Assembly: GCF_030373445.1 (NCBI RefSeq)
Contig: NZ_JAUCYU010000007.1
Location: 184,797-248,796, forward strand
Source: Roseovarius sp.
GTDB taxonomy: Bacteria > Pseudomonadota > Alphaproteobacteria > Rhodobacterales > Rhodobacteraceae
Direction: 5' to 3'
DNA length: 64,000 bases
Shown: one piece after another, positions 1 through 7,285 of the stretch
Position numbering within the stretch: the first letter of the stretch is position 1
Layout of the letters: each line of letters begins with the position of its first letter
Program-made: the position numbers and the translations under genes
Notes under the pieces: model-generated
The model's database searches: none
The model's input: the letters and a program-made list of their open reading frames with translations, nothing else
What the model was told of the DNA's origin: nothing

Positions 1-534
1 GGCGGAGAGGTGGCGCACTACGTGGCGCGAGCAAAGTCCGGCCGCGTCGCCAAGGCGGTGCTGATCGGGGCTGTGCCGCCGATCATGGTGAAAAGCGACA
101 GCAACCCCGGCGGCCTGCCCATAGAAGTCTTTGACAGCTTCCGGGCCGCGCTTGTCGCCAACCGAGCGCAGTTCTTTCTAGACGTTCCTACCGGCCCGTT
201 CTACGGGTTCAACCGGCCCGGCGTGACGGCAAGCAAAGGCGTGATCCAGAACTGGTGGCGCCAGGGAATGGCCGGCGGGGCCAAGGCACATTACGACTGC
301 ATCAAGGCCTTCTCGGAAACCGATTTCACCGAGGATTTGCAGTCCATCGCCCAACCGACGCTGGTGATGCATGGCGACGACGACCAGATCGTGCCCTATG
401 CCGACTCCGCGCCGTTGTCGGTGGAGCTTCTGCAGAATGGGTTTCTAAAGACCTACAAGGGCCTGCCGCACGGCCTGTGCACGACGCATCCCGAGATCGT
501 CAACGCCGACCTCCTCGACTTCATCCGAGGTTGA
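1..534 (+). CDS. Non-heme chloroperoxidase-like alpha/beta hydrolase, 5' end cut by window
   Basis: The reading frame is already open at base 1, and the first visible residues (GGEVAHYVAR) match the stretch that follows the nucleophile elbow in the cofactor-free chloroperoxidase/arylesterase branch of the alpha/beta hydrolases. The nucleophile serine itself is therefore off the window. The later catalytic residues are visible: an acid in HGDDDQIVP and a histidine in LPHGLC. In this family such enzymes hydrolyse esters or form peracids from a carboxylic acid and H2O2; the substrate here cannot be told. It is the first of several hydrolase-type genes on this strand. The internal GTG at 10 is not the real start. 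Confidence 0.8.
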   Translation, partial: GGEVAHYVARAKSGRVAKAVLIGAVPPIMVKSDSNPGGLPIEVFDSFRAALVANRAQFFLDVPTGPFYGFNRPGVTASKGVIQNWWRQGMAGGAKAHYDCIKAFSETDFTEDLQSIAQPTLVMHGDDDQIVPYADSAPLSVELLQNGFLKTYKGLPHGLCTTHPEIVNADLLDFIRG

Positions 535-606
535 CCTTCCCAGGGCGGCGTTTGCGCCCCGCTTCTTCCGGCGGCATCGAACCACTTGAACCGAGGGCAC
601 TTTCCC

Positions 607-750
607 ATGCCCAAGACGCATCTGCCCTACGCGAACGGCACGCCCGTTGCCGACAGACTGAACATCCAGACCCCAGGTCCGCACGGTCCAGGGTCTCGCA
701 AACCCCGCCAAAACGGAACGCCAACAACTTCACCCAAGCAAAGGAAATAG
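607..750 (+). pseudogene. Catalase N-terminal remnant
   Basis: A 47-codon frame opens with about 28 residues resembling the N-terminal arm of clade-type monofunctional catalases, including GTPVADRLNIQTPGPHGPG (compare the usual G-x-P-V-x-D-N...GPRGP pattern). It then runs into unrelated, proline- and lysine-rich sequence and stops at 750. A catalase has roughly 480-700 residues, so nearly all of the gene, including the heme-binding part, is absent. It sits in the 218-bp gap between two hydrolase genes, which suggests a deletion or recombination scar. The match is short and rests on memory of the family, so confidence is moderate. Confidence 0.4.
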
Positions 751-752
751 CC

Positions 753-1613
753 ATGCTGAAGACGCTCAACCGGCCCGACGCCCTGAATGCGACGACGCAG
801 TTCGTCGAAACCAAAGGCCGCACGCTGGCCTATCGCTCCATCGGCGAAGGCATCCCGATCCTGCTCTGCACCCGATTCCGGGCAACGCTCGACGACTGGG
901 ATCCGGCCTTTCTGGACGCGCTTGCACAGAACGGTTTTCGCGTGATCACCTTCGACTACTCCGGGCTGGGCAGGTCCACAGGCACCATGAGCTACGACCC
1001 GGCTGCGATGCTCTCCGATCCGCTTGATCTGATCCGTGCGCTTGACCTTGAGGACGTGGTCCTCGGCGGATGGTCAATCGGCGGTATGGCCACGCAACTG
1101 TTGCTGACCCTCCATCCCGAGCGGATCCGGGCCATGATCCTGATCGGAACCACACCGCCAGGCGATCTGGTCAAAATGGCGGAGCAACTCTTCTACGACC
1201 TCGCTGGCCGGGAGAGTTACAGTCTCGAGGATACGGCCGCGCTCTTCTTCGAACCGGCTTCCGAGGCCAGTCGTGCCGCCGCGGCCCGGTCGCAGTCCCG
1301 GATCAACGCCCGCACCAGTGACAAAAGCCCGCCGGTGCCGATCGAGTTTGCCCGCGCCCGCCTCGTCGGCGGGCCAGTCAACCCGGTCTTTCCGGCGCCG
1401 AACGTCATGGAGATGCTGATGTCGACGCCTGTGCCGATCCTGCACATCGGTGGAGATCACGACATCATCTTTCCGGTGGAGAACTGGTACGCGCTGAACG
1501 GGCTACTGCCGACGACAACACTGGTGACCTTCCCGGCCGCGGGTCACGGCCCCCAGCACCAGCATCCCGAACTCTCGGCGGCGATCATTGCGGGTTTTGT
1601 CGCGGACCACTGA
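753..1613 (+). CDS. Alpha/beta hydrolase (286 aa)
   Basis: This is a soluble single-domain alpha/beta hydrolase. The nucleophile elbow is GWSIGG, the acid lies in GGDHDIIFP and the histidine in AGHGPQHQHPE, giving a complete Ser-Asp-His triad in the right order. The start ATG at 753 follows AAGGAAATAGCC, a good ribosome-binding site; a longer frame upstream overlaps the preceding hydrolase and is rejected. The profile resembles ester or lactone hydrolases and chloroperoxidase relatives. It has no signal peptide. It is probably co-transcribed with the flanking hydrolases; the substrate is unknown. Confidence 0.85.
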   Translation: MLKTLNRPDALNATTQFVETKGRTLAYRSIGEGIPILLCTRFRATLDDWDPAFLDALAQNGFRVITFDYSGLGRSTGTMSYDPAAMLSDPLDLIRALDLEDVVLGGWSIGGMATQLLLTLHPERIRAMILIGTTPPGDLVKMAEQLFYDLAGRESYSLEDTAALFFEPASEASRAAAARSQSRINARTSDKSPPVPIEFARARLVGGPVNPVFPAPNVMEMLMSTPVPILHIGGDHDIIFPVENWYALNGLLPTTTLVTFPAAGHGPQHQHPELSAAIIAGFVADH

Positions 1614-1718
1614 TCCCGGTTTCCCAACAGATCGGCGCGCCTTCCCCCAGACCGGGCCGATCTTCGGCGGCGCGCGCTTCCCGGCGCGCCGCCCCCACTC
1701 AAACCAAGGACGCACCCA

Positions 1719-2597
1719 ATGACGCAGAACCTGTCCCATACCTACCTGGAAGATCGCTACCGCCGGTCCGACGGCGCGCGGATCTTCTACCGGTCGTGGC
1801 GCCCCACGGCGGCCATTCGGGCAACCGTGGTTATCTGTCACGGGTTCAACTCCCACAGCGGTCAATACGGTGAGACCGCCGAGGCGCTCGTCGGCGCCGG
1901 TTTCCAGGTCTACGCGCTCGACCTGCGCGGCCGCGGTCGGTCGGAAGGCCCGCGTTTTCGGGTCCGGGACGTGGCCGAATATGTCGGCGATCTGGACGGT
2001 GTCATCGCCATCGCCCGGTCACGCGATCCCGCCCTGCCAGTCTTCCTGCTCGGCCACAGTGCGGGCGGCGTGGTCTCGACCAGCTACGCGCTGGATCACG
2101 GGCAGGTGCTTGCCGGTCTGATCTGCGAAAGCTTCGCCTTCCGCGTCCCCGCGCCCAGGGTCGCGCTTGCACTGATCCGGGTCATCGCCCGCGTGTTCCC
2201 GTCCCTGCCGGCCGTGAAGCTGAGGAACCGCGATTTCACGCGCGATGCCCAGGCGCTTGCCCGGCTTGATGCCGACCCGATGATCCGGAACGAGACCCAA
2301 CCAGCAATCACCGTTGCCGCCATGCTTCGTGCGAACGACCGGCTGGAGCGCGATTTCGGCAGCATCACCCTGCCCGTGTTGATCCTGCATGGGACTGCAG
2401 ACAAGGCGACTCTTCCCGCCGGCAGCGAGTTCTTCGACCGGCACGCCGGATCCTCCGACAGGACCCTGAAACTCTACGACCGCCACTACCACGACCTTCT
2501 GGCCGACCTCGGAAAGGAGGCGGTGCTGAAGGACATCATCGACTGGATCAACCCACGCATTCCCACTGATCCCACATCCCGAAGGAGCCCAACATGA
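1719..2597 (+). CDS. Serine aminopeptidase/monoacylglycerol lipase-like alpha/beta hydrolase
   Basis: The protein has 292 residues and a Hydrolase_4-type fold, the family of monoacylglycerol lipases and lysophospholipases. Visible features are the oxyanion-side HGFNSHSG, the nucleophile elbow GHSAGG, the acid in HGTADK and the histidine in YDRHYHDLL. The start is set by AAGGA ten bases upstream of the ATG. Its stop codon overlaps the next gene by four bases (ATGA), so the two are translationally coupled. Esters of glycerol or phospholipids are plausible substrates from the family, but this is inference. Confidence 0.85.
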   Translation: MTQNLSHTYLEDRYRRSDGARIFYRSWRPTAAIRATVVICHGFNSHSGQYGETAEALVGAGFQVYALDLRGRGRSEGPRFRVRDVAEYVGDLDGVIAIARSRDPALPVFLLGHSAGGVVSTSYALDHGQVLAGLICESFAFRVPAPRVALALIRVIARVFPSLPAVKLRNRDFTRDAQALARLDADPMIRNETQPAITVAAMLRANDRLERDFGSITLPVLILHGTADKATLPAGSEFFDRHAGSSDRTLKLYDRHYHDLLADLGKEAVLKDIIDWINPRIPTDPTSRRSPT

Positions 2598-3340
2598 GAC
2601 TACCCCTTAAGTTCGCCCGCCTTGTCGGCGTCACGTTCCTGTTTGCCCTGCCGTTCCAGACACTCTCCGCCGCGGAGACGTCCAAGACCAGCGTCTTGCC
2701 CACCGGCGGCGGACAGGCCCTTTTTGATCCCTCCGACGCGGTCATCCTGCTGCTTGATCATCAGACCGGCCTGTTCCAGACCGTGCAGGACATCGACGTG
2801 GACGATCTGCGCCGCAATGTCGTGATGCTGACAAAGCTGGCAACGCTGCTCGACATCCCGGTGATCACGACAGCGTCGGAACCAAACGGGCCAAACGGTC
2901 CGCTCATGGCCGAGATCGACGCCAATGCTCCGCAGGCACAGTACGTGCCGCGTCAGGGAGAGGTAAATGCCTGGGACAATGCCGATTTCGTGGCCGCCGT
3001 CGAGGCCACGGGACGGAAGACCCTGATCATGGCCGGCGTCTGGACCAGCGTCTGCGTGATGTTCCCGGCGCTCGACGCCAAGGCCGCTGGATACGAGGTC
3101 TATGCCGTGCTCGACGCGTCTGGCGATCCCAGCGAAATGGCCTCCCGCGTCTCGGTAGCCCGCTTCGCCCAGGCGGGCGTGGTTCCGACAACCACCAATG
3201 CGGTTCTCTCAGAAGCGCACCGAACCTGGAACCGCCCCGAAGCGGCCGATCTGGCCCAGCTCTACGGATTGGTCGCACCCAACTACGCAGCCGTGATGGA
3301 AAGCTACGTCCGCGCGCAAGCTTCTGTCACGGTGGACTGA
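2594..3340 (+). CDS. Exported isochorismatase-family (YcaC-like) cysteine hydrolase
   Basis: This is a 248-residue protein whose first about 28 residues form a Sec-type signal peptide with a cleavage-like LSAAE. The mature part is an isochorismatase-fold cysteine hydrolase: the Asp lies in LLLDHQTGLF, the YcaC-type segment GEVNAWDN follows, and the nucleophile Cys lies in WTSVCVMF. YcaC relatives are usually cytoplasmic and about 200 residues long, so the N-terminal export signal is an addition. The ATG overlaps the stop of the upstream lipase-like gene. The substrate is unknown; the family cleaves amides, imides or vinyl ethers. Confidence 0.85.
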   Translation: MRLPLKFARLVGVTFLFALPFQTLSAAETSKTSVLPTGGGQALFDPSDAVILLLDHQTGLFQTVQDIDVDDLRRNVVMLTKLATLLDIPVITTASEPNGPNGPLMAEIDANAPQAQYVPRQGEVNAWDNADFVAAVEATGRKTLIMAGVWTSVCVMFPALDAKAAGYEVYAVLDASGDPSEMASRVSVARFAQAGVVPTTTNAVLSEAHRTWNRPEAADLAQLYGLVAPNYAAVMESYVRAQASVTVD

Positions 3341-3360
3341 TCGCCCGGTTGAAATGAAGA

Positions 3361-3385
3361 CCCGGCGGCCGATGCGGTTGCCGGG
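3361..3385. terminator. Possible bidirectional terminator hairpin between convergent genes
   Basis: A six-base stem, CCCGGC and GCCGGG, with a 13-base loop sits in the 79-bp gap between two convergent genes. There is no clear U tract on either strand, so it is only a weak terminator candidate. Confidence 0.3.
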
Positions 3386-3419
3386 CGCACGCCTCCGGAA
3401 GCTGGATTGTCGGAGGGTT

Positions 3420-6263
3420 TCAAACGGTCCGCGCGCGTGATTTGAGCAGAACCCGCGCCTCCTCGATATCCGGATCGTCAAGACCCTCGGTCAGGCGGCC
3501 AAGGGTTCTTTTCAGCCAGTCGGCCGCCTCCGCCTGCGTAATGTCGAGGGCAAGGCATGCGGCCGCGGCGCGGAGTTCAAGGATCAGGGAGGACTGGCTG
3601 CTTGCCAGAGACCGCGCGTCCTGCAGGAGCGACAGCGCCTCGGAAGACCTGGGAATCTTCTGGGCCATCGTCTCGCCCTTGCAGCGCAACAGTTCGGGCA
3701 GCCACCATGCATCGCCGGATTGCCGTGCCCTGCCGATTGCAAGGTCAAGGACGGCGAGCGCCTCGTCCTCTCTGTCAGATCGGGCGAGGCCCATGGCCAG
3801 CACCCAGTCGTACCAGGACATCAGCGACAGAAACCGGGCCGCCCTGAGTTGGCGAAGAGATGCCTCGAAAGCGCCGATGCGTCCGTCACCCTTCAGGATT
3901 TCGATCGCCATCGTCGCGCATTCAGCCGAACTGCGCCGGATGGCCATGGCCTGCCGTCCCGATGCCTCGACAAGCTCCGCAGCCACCGCAAATGCGCGAT
4001 CCCACTGCCGGCGCTGACACAGCATGGGTATCATCACCTCGTTCAGGCAATAGCAGTGATAGAGCCCATGCTCAGGCGTCTTCAGGGCGGGCTCGATCTC
4101 GTCGAACAGTTTCCCGGCCTGGTCGGGAAGCCCGAGCATCCACAGGGTCTTTATTGCGAAGACGCGCGAGAATATGCCTGGATCGCTGCCAATTCGCATG
4201 TATCGCCCGGTATCGACCAGCGGTTGACGGCGTTCCACATCGCGCAGCAGACGCGACGACTGGGCCTGATCGCCGATGAAAGTGCTGGCGGATGCAATGC
4301 AATTGGCGGCGATCAGATCGCCACTCGGGTCCGCGGCATCGATGCCGGTGGTTTCCAGTTGCCGTGCGATCGAGACGGCTTCGACCGGTTCACCGCGATA
4401 GACATAGAGCCAGAACAAGGCGGAGCGCGCCAGCCGGATGAAGGCGGCCTCGCCGAGATTCTGCGCGGCCTCATGTGCCTCCTCCATGGCGCGCCGAGAC
4501 GCCTCGACCGGGCCGCACGTCCCGAGCATGGCCGCGCCGCGATAGGCGAGAAGCTTCGTGCGTTCGGCATAGTAGGTACTTTCCTTGCCCTCGATCCGTG
4601 CAAGCCCGGCAGAGGCCCAGAACTCGCTTTCGGCCAGAAGCGAAAGCTGCATGAAAAGTGGAACCGACGCCGTTGCGAGAGCGACCGCATGCGAGACCTC
4701 GGCATCGTCCCCGAACGCCCACCGCAGCGCGCTGCGCAGGTTGGGCAGATTGGGCGCAACCGGCCCGAACCAGGAGACCGCTGCGGGAGCCTCGCCCTCG
4801 ATGCGCGAACTGGCCGCCCGGTCGCACATGTACCGCACAAGGCGTCCCTGGAACTCCGGTTTCATCCCGCTTTCGGAAAGCCGCTCGCGGGCGAAGGCCC
4901 GCGTCGTGTCGAGCAGACGAAACCCGTTGCGTTCATCGGCACGTTCGATCTTCAGCAGGGATTTGCGGTGCAGCGCGGCCAGCAGGACGATGATTTCGGA
5001 CTCGGGCAAGTCCGTGTGACGCGTCACGTTCAGGATGGCGTCGAGCGATGCAGCTCCTTCGAAGACGGAAAGCCGCTCAATCATAGCTTTCTCCCGATTG
5101 GACAATCGGTCGTAGCTCCACGCCAGCATGTCGTGAAGCGTGGCATGACGCGGGGTGGCCCTGCGATTGGGGTCCGGCGCCAGAGGCAGATGCGCCGACA
5201 GAGCCATTTCCAGGTCCGAAAGCCCCAGAACACTGGTCTGCGCGGCCGCCAGTTCGATGGCGAGCGGGATGCCGTCCAGCTTGGCACAGATCCTCGATAC
5301 GGTCGCAACGTTGGTCTCCGTCAGGACAAGATCGCTGACCTCGGCACCTCTGTTGACGAAGAGTTCAATGGCGGGAAAATCTAGGGCGGTTTCGAGCGTG
5401 ATGCGTTTTGAAGAGGCGCCCATATCCAGCGGAGGAAGTTCGAAGATCTGCTCCCCGCGAGCGCCAATGACTTCGCGGCTTGTGGTGAGTATCGCGATCG
5501 TCGGAACCGCCTCAAGGAGTCGGTCAACGATGTTGCGCACTGACTCCACGACCGGTTCGCAGCAGTCGAGAATGAGAACGGCATCCTTTCCGCCAAGCCA
5601 TGTCGCGATCTCCGCGACCGGATCGGAAGTGGCAAGGGTCCGCCCGAGCGCCGCCGAGATCTGCGCTACGGTGCCTTTAAAGTCCGCCGCGGCCGTCAAG
5701 TCGATCCAGACCGTTTCGCTGGTCCAGTCGTCCTCGACAATGGAGGCAAGCTCCCGCGCAACGGTCGTCTTCCCCATTCCGCCCGTTGCGACAATGCTTA
5801 CAAGCCGGCCGGGGGCCAGCATTTCCGTGAGCTCCCGAAGTACGACGTCTCGCCCGAAGACCACCGCTCCACTTCCGCTGCCTCGGCTGCGGGATACGTC
5901 CATCTTGCGTTGCCTTGACAGGTGGACAGCACAAGTAAGGACGTAACCCCTACCGGCGACGTTCTTGACGAGCGAGTTCCCAGGTTTTCTATCGCCCAGA
6001 ACCTTCCGAAGCTCCGCAATATGGACTCTCAAGCTGGCGTCGCCAACGTGGACGGCGGGCCAGACTCGATCCATCAATTCGGCGGTCGAGACGATCTGAC
6101 CGTGATGCTGGAGCAGTACGAACAGGATATCGAACGCTCGGGCACCTATGCGAAGATCAATCCCGTTCCGAGCCAATCGGCGTTCATTTGGCATCATTTC
6201 GAAGTCGGAAAACCGAATAGTACCGATCGATAGTTGCACCCCAGAGGTCGAGTGATCACCCAT
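3420..6263 (-). CDS. Winged-helix/STAND NTPase transcriptional regulator (947 aa)
   Basis: Residues about 10-110 form an OmpR/PhoB-type winged helix (conserved RAFDILFVLLQHHGQIV, ending GRGYVL). Next comes an NB-ARC/AfsR-like ATPase with a P-loop TGGMGKTT near residue 160 and a hydrophobic Walker B, AVLILD, near 230. The long helical C-terminal half is of the type that forms TPR-like repeats. There is no receiver domain. Such proteins are ligand-gated STAND activators. Convergence with the hydrolase cluster suggests, without proving, that it controls those genes. The ATG at 6263 gives a complete winged helix. Confidence 0.8.
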   Translation of the reverse strand: MGDHSTSGVQLSIGTIRFSDFEMMPNERRLARNGIDLRIGARAFDILFVLLQHHGQIVSTAELMDRVWPAVHVGDASLRVHIAELRKVLGDRKPGNSLVKNVAGRGYVLTCAVHLSRQRKMDVSRSRGSGSGAVVFGRDVVLRELTEMLAPGRLVSIVATGGMGKTTVARELASIVEDDWTSETVWIDLTAAADFKGTVAQISAALGRTLATSDPVAEIATWLGGKDAVLILDCCEPVVESVRNIVDRLLEAVPTIAILTTSREVIGARGEQIFELPPLDMGASSKRITLETALDFPAIELFVNRGAEVSDLVLTETNVATVSRICAKLDGIPLAIELAAAQTSVLGLSDLEMALSAHLPLAPDPNRRATPRHATLHDMLAWSYDRLSNREKAMIERLSVFEGAASLDAILNVTRHTDLPESEIIVLLAALHRKSLLKIERADERNGFRLLDTTRAFARERLSESGMKPEFQGRLVRYMCDRAASSRIEGEAPAAVSWFGPVAPNLPNLRSALRWAFGDDAEVSHAVALATASVPLFMQLSLLAESEFWASAGLARIEGKESTYYAERTKLLAYRGAAMLGTCGPVEASRRAMEEAHEAAQNLGEAAFIRLARSALFWLYVYRGEPVEAVSIARQLETTGIDAADPSGDLIAANCIASASTFIGDQAQSSRLLRDVERRQPLVDTGRYMRIGSDPGIFSRVFAIKTLWMLGLPDQAGKLFDEIEPALKTPEHGLYHCYCLNEVMIPMLCQRRQWDRAFAVAAELVEASGRQAMAIRRSSAECATMAIEILKGDGRIGAFEASLRQLRAARFLSLMSWYDWVLAMGLARSDREDEALAVLDLAIGRARQSGDAWWLPELLRCKGETMAQKIPRSSEALSLLQDARSLASSQSSLILELRAAAACLALDITQAEAADWLKRTLGRLTEGLDDPDIEEARVLLKSRARTV

Positions 6264-6406
6264 TCCAGTTGCACGGCGTCAAGCAGATTTTTCCCTCGAC
6301 ATCTTTACGCCTGCTTGAGAGCAACACCAAAGGCTTTTTGAAGTCGAGCGGCGACGGGCCGCATGACCGGCCTCTGGTCCATCTGGTCGATACTTTCCGG
6401 TGCAAG

Positions 6407-6496
6407 TGGCGGAGAGACAGGGATTCGAACCCTGGAGACGGTTTCCCGCCTACACGCGTTCCAGGCGTGCGCCTTCGACCACTCGGCCACCTCTCC
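6407..6496 (-). tRNA. tRNA-Ser (GGA)
   Basis: Read on the minus strand, the 90-base sequence starts GGAGAGGTGGCCGAGTGG and ends in CTCTCC-G-CCA. The acceptor stem pairs fully and the T arm contains GGTTCGAATCC. The anticodon stem CACGC/GCGTG encloses CTGGAAC, giving anticodon GGA, and a long variable arm typical of serine tRNA is present. CCA is encoded. It lies just downstream of the AlaX editing gene. Confidence 0.97.
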
Positions 6497-6565
6497 GTGC
6501 GGCTCTCTTTAGCCGCGGGGGCGCAGGCAGTTCAAGGGAATTCTTGGGGTTGGCGCGCCCGGGCG

Positions 6566-7285
6566 TCAGTCTTGCAGGTGCAGGCTCACCCGGCGGTTCT
6601 GGCGGCCCTTCTTCTCGATCTTGCCAAGGCGCACCCGGCCGATCTCACCCGTCCGGGCGACATGGGTGCCGCCGCAGGGTTGCAGGTCGACCTGGTCGGC
6701 GCCCTCGCCGATACGGACGAGGCGGATCTGCCCGGCCCCGCGCGGCGGTTGAACCGACATGGTCTTGACCAGTTCAGGCCGTGCGTCGAGCTCCGCCTCG
6801 GTGATCCAGTCCTGGCTTACCGCCAGGTCGCGGGCGATCAGCGTGTTCAACGCCTCTTCCAGCTCCGCCTTGTCCCCGGGTGCGTCGGGCATGTCGAAAT
6901 CGAGCCGGCCCTTGACCTCGGTAATCGATCCGCCCGTCACCGGGCGCGGTATGACGACCGACAGCAGGTGCAGCGCGGTGTGCATGCGCATATGCGCATG
7001 GCGCCGGTCCCAGTCGAGCACCTGTTCGACCCGCGCGCCCACCGGCGGCAGCGTGACCTCCTCGGCGGGCACGAGCGCGATGTCGCCGTCCCCGGCCTTC
7101 ACCGCGGTCGCGATATGAGCATGGCCGCCCTCCCACGAAATGCGGCCGCCGTCCCCCGGCTGTCCGCCCCCGGTGGCATAGAAGACCGAGGCGTCGAGCA
7201 CGATCCCGCCTTCGGGCGTGTGGCCGGTCACGGTGGCCTCCGCCTCGGTCCGGTAGGCATCCTTGAGGAAGAGAGGTTCAGTCAT
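6566..7285 (-). CDS. Alanyl-tRNA editing protein (AlaX-type trans-editing deacylase)
   Basis: This is a 239-residue free-standing homologue of the AlaRS editing and C-terminal second-additional domain. It hydrolyses mischarged Ser- or Gly-tRNA(Ala). The N-terminal barrel has the conserved YATGGGQPGD. The zinc-binding editing core has HTALHLL (HxxxH) and the C-terminal CGGTHVA pair. The length fits AlaX-M. Its start overlaps the stop of the upstream channel gene by four bases (ATGA). It ends close to a tRNA-Ser gene, a neat but probably coincidental association. Confidence 0.92.
   Translation of the reverse strand: MTEPLFLKDAYRTEAEATVTGHTPEGGIVLDASVFYATGGGQPGDGGRISWEGGHAHIATAVKAGDGDIALVPAEEVTLPPVGARVEQVLDWDRRHAHMRMHTALHLLSVVIPRPVTGGSITEVKGRLDFDMPDAPGDKAELEEALNTLIARDLAVSQDWITEAELDARPELVKTMSVQPPRGAGQIRLVRIGEGADQVDLQPCGGTHVARTGEIGRVRLGKIEKKGRQNRRVSLHLQD

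Noticed and set aside
3720..5384. A 554-codon open frame on + opposite the winged-helix regulator
   Set aside because: It is antisense to a well-conserved regulator, has no recognisable domain and no ribosome site. Long antisense frames are expected in high-GC DNA.
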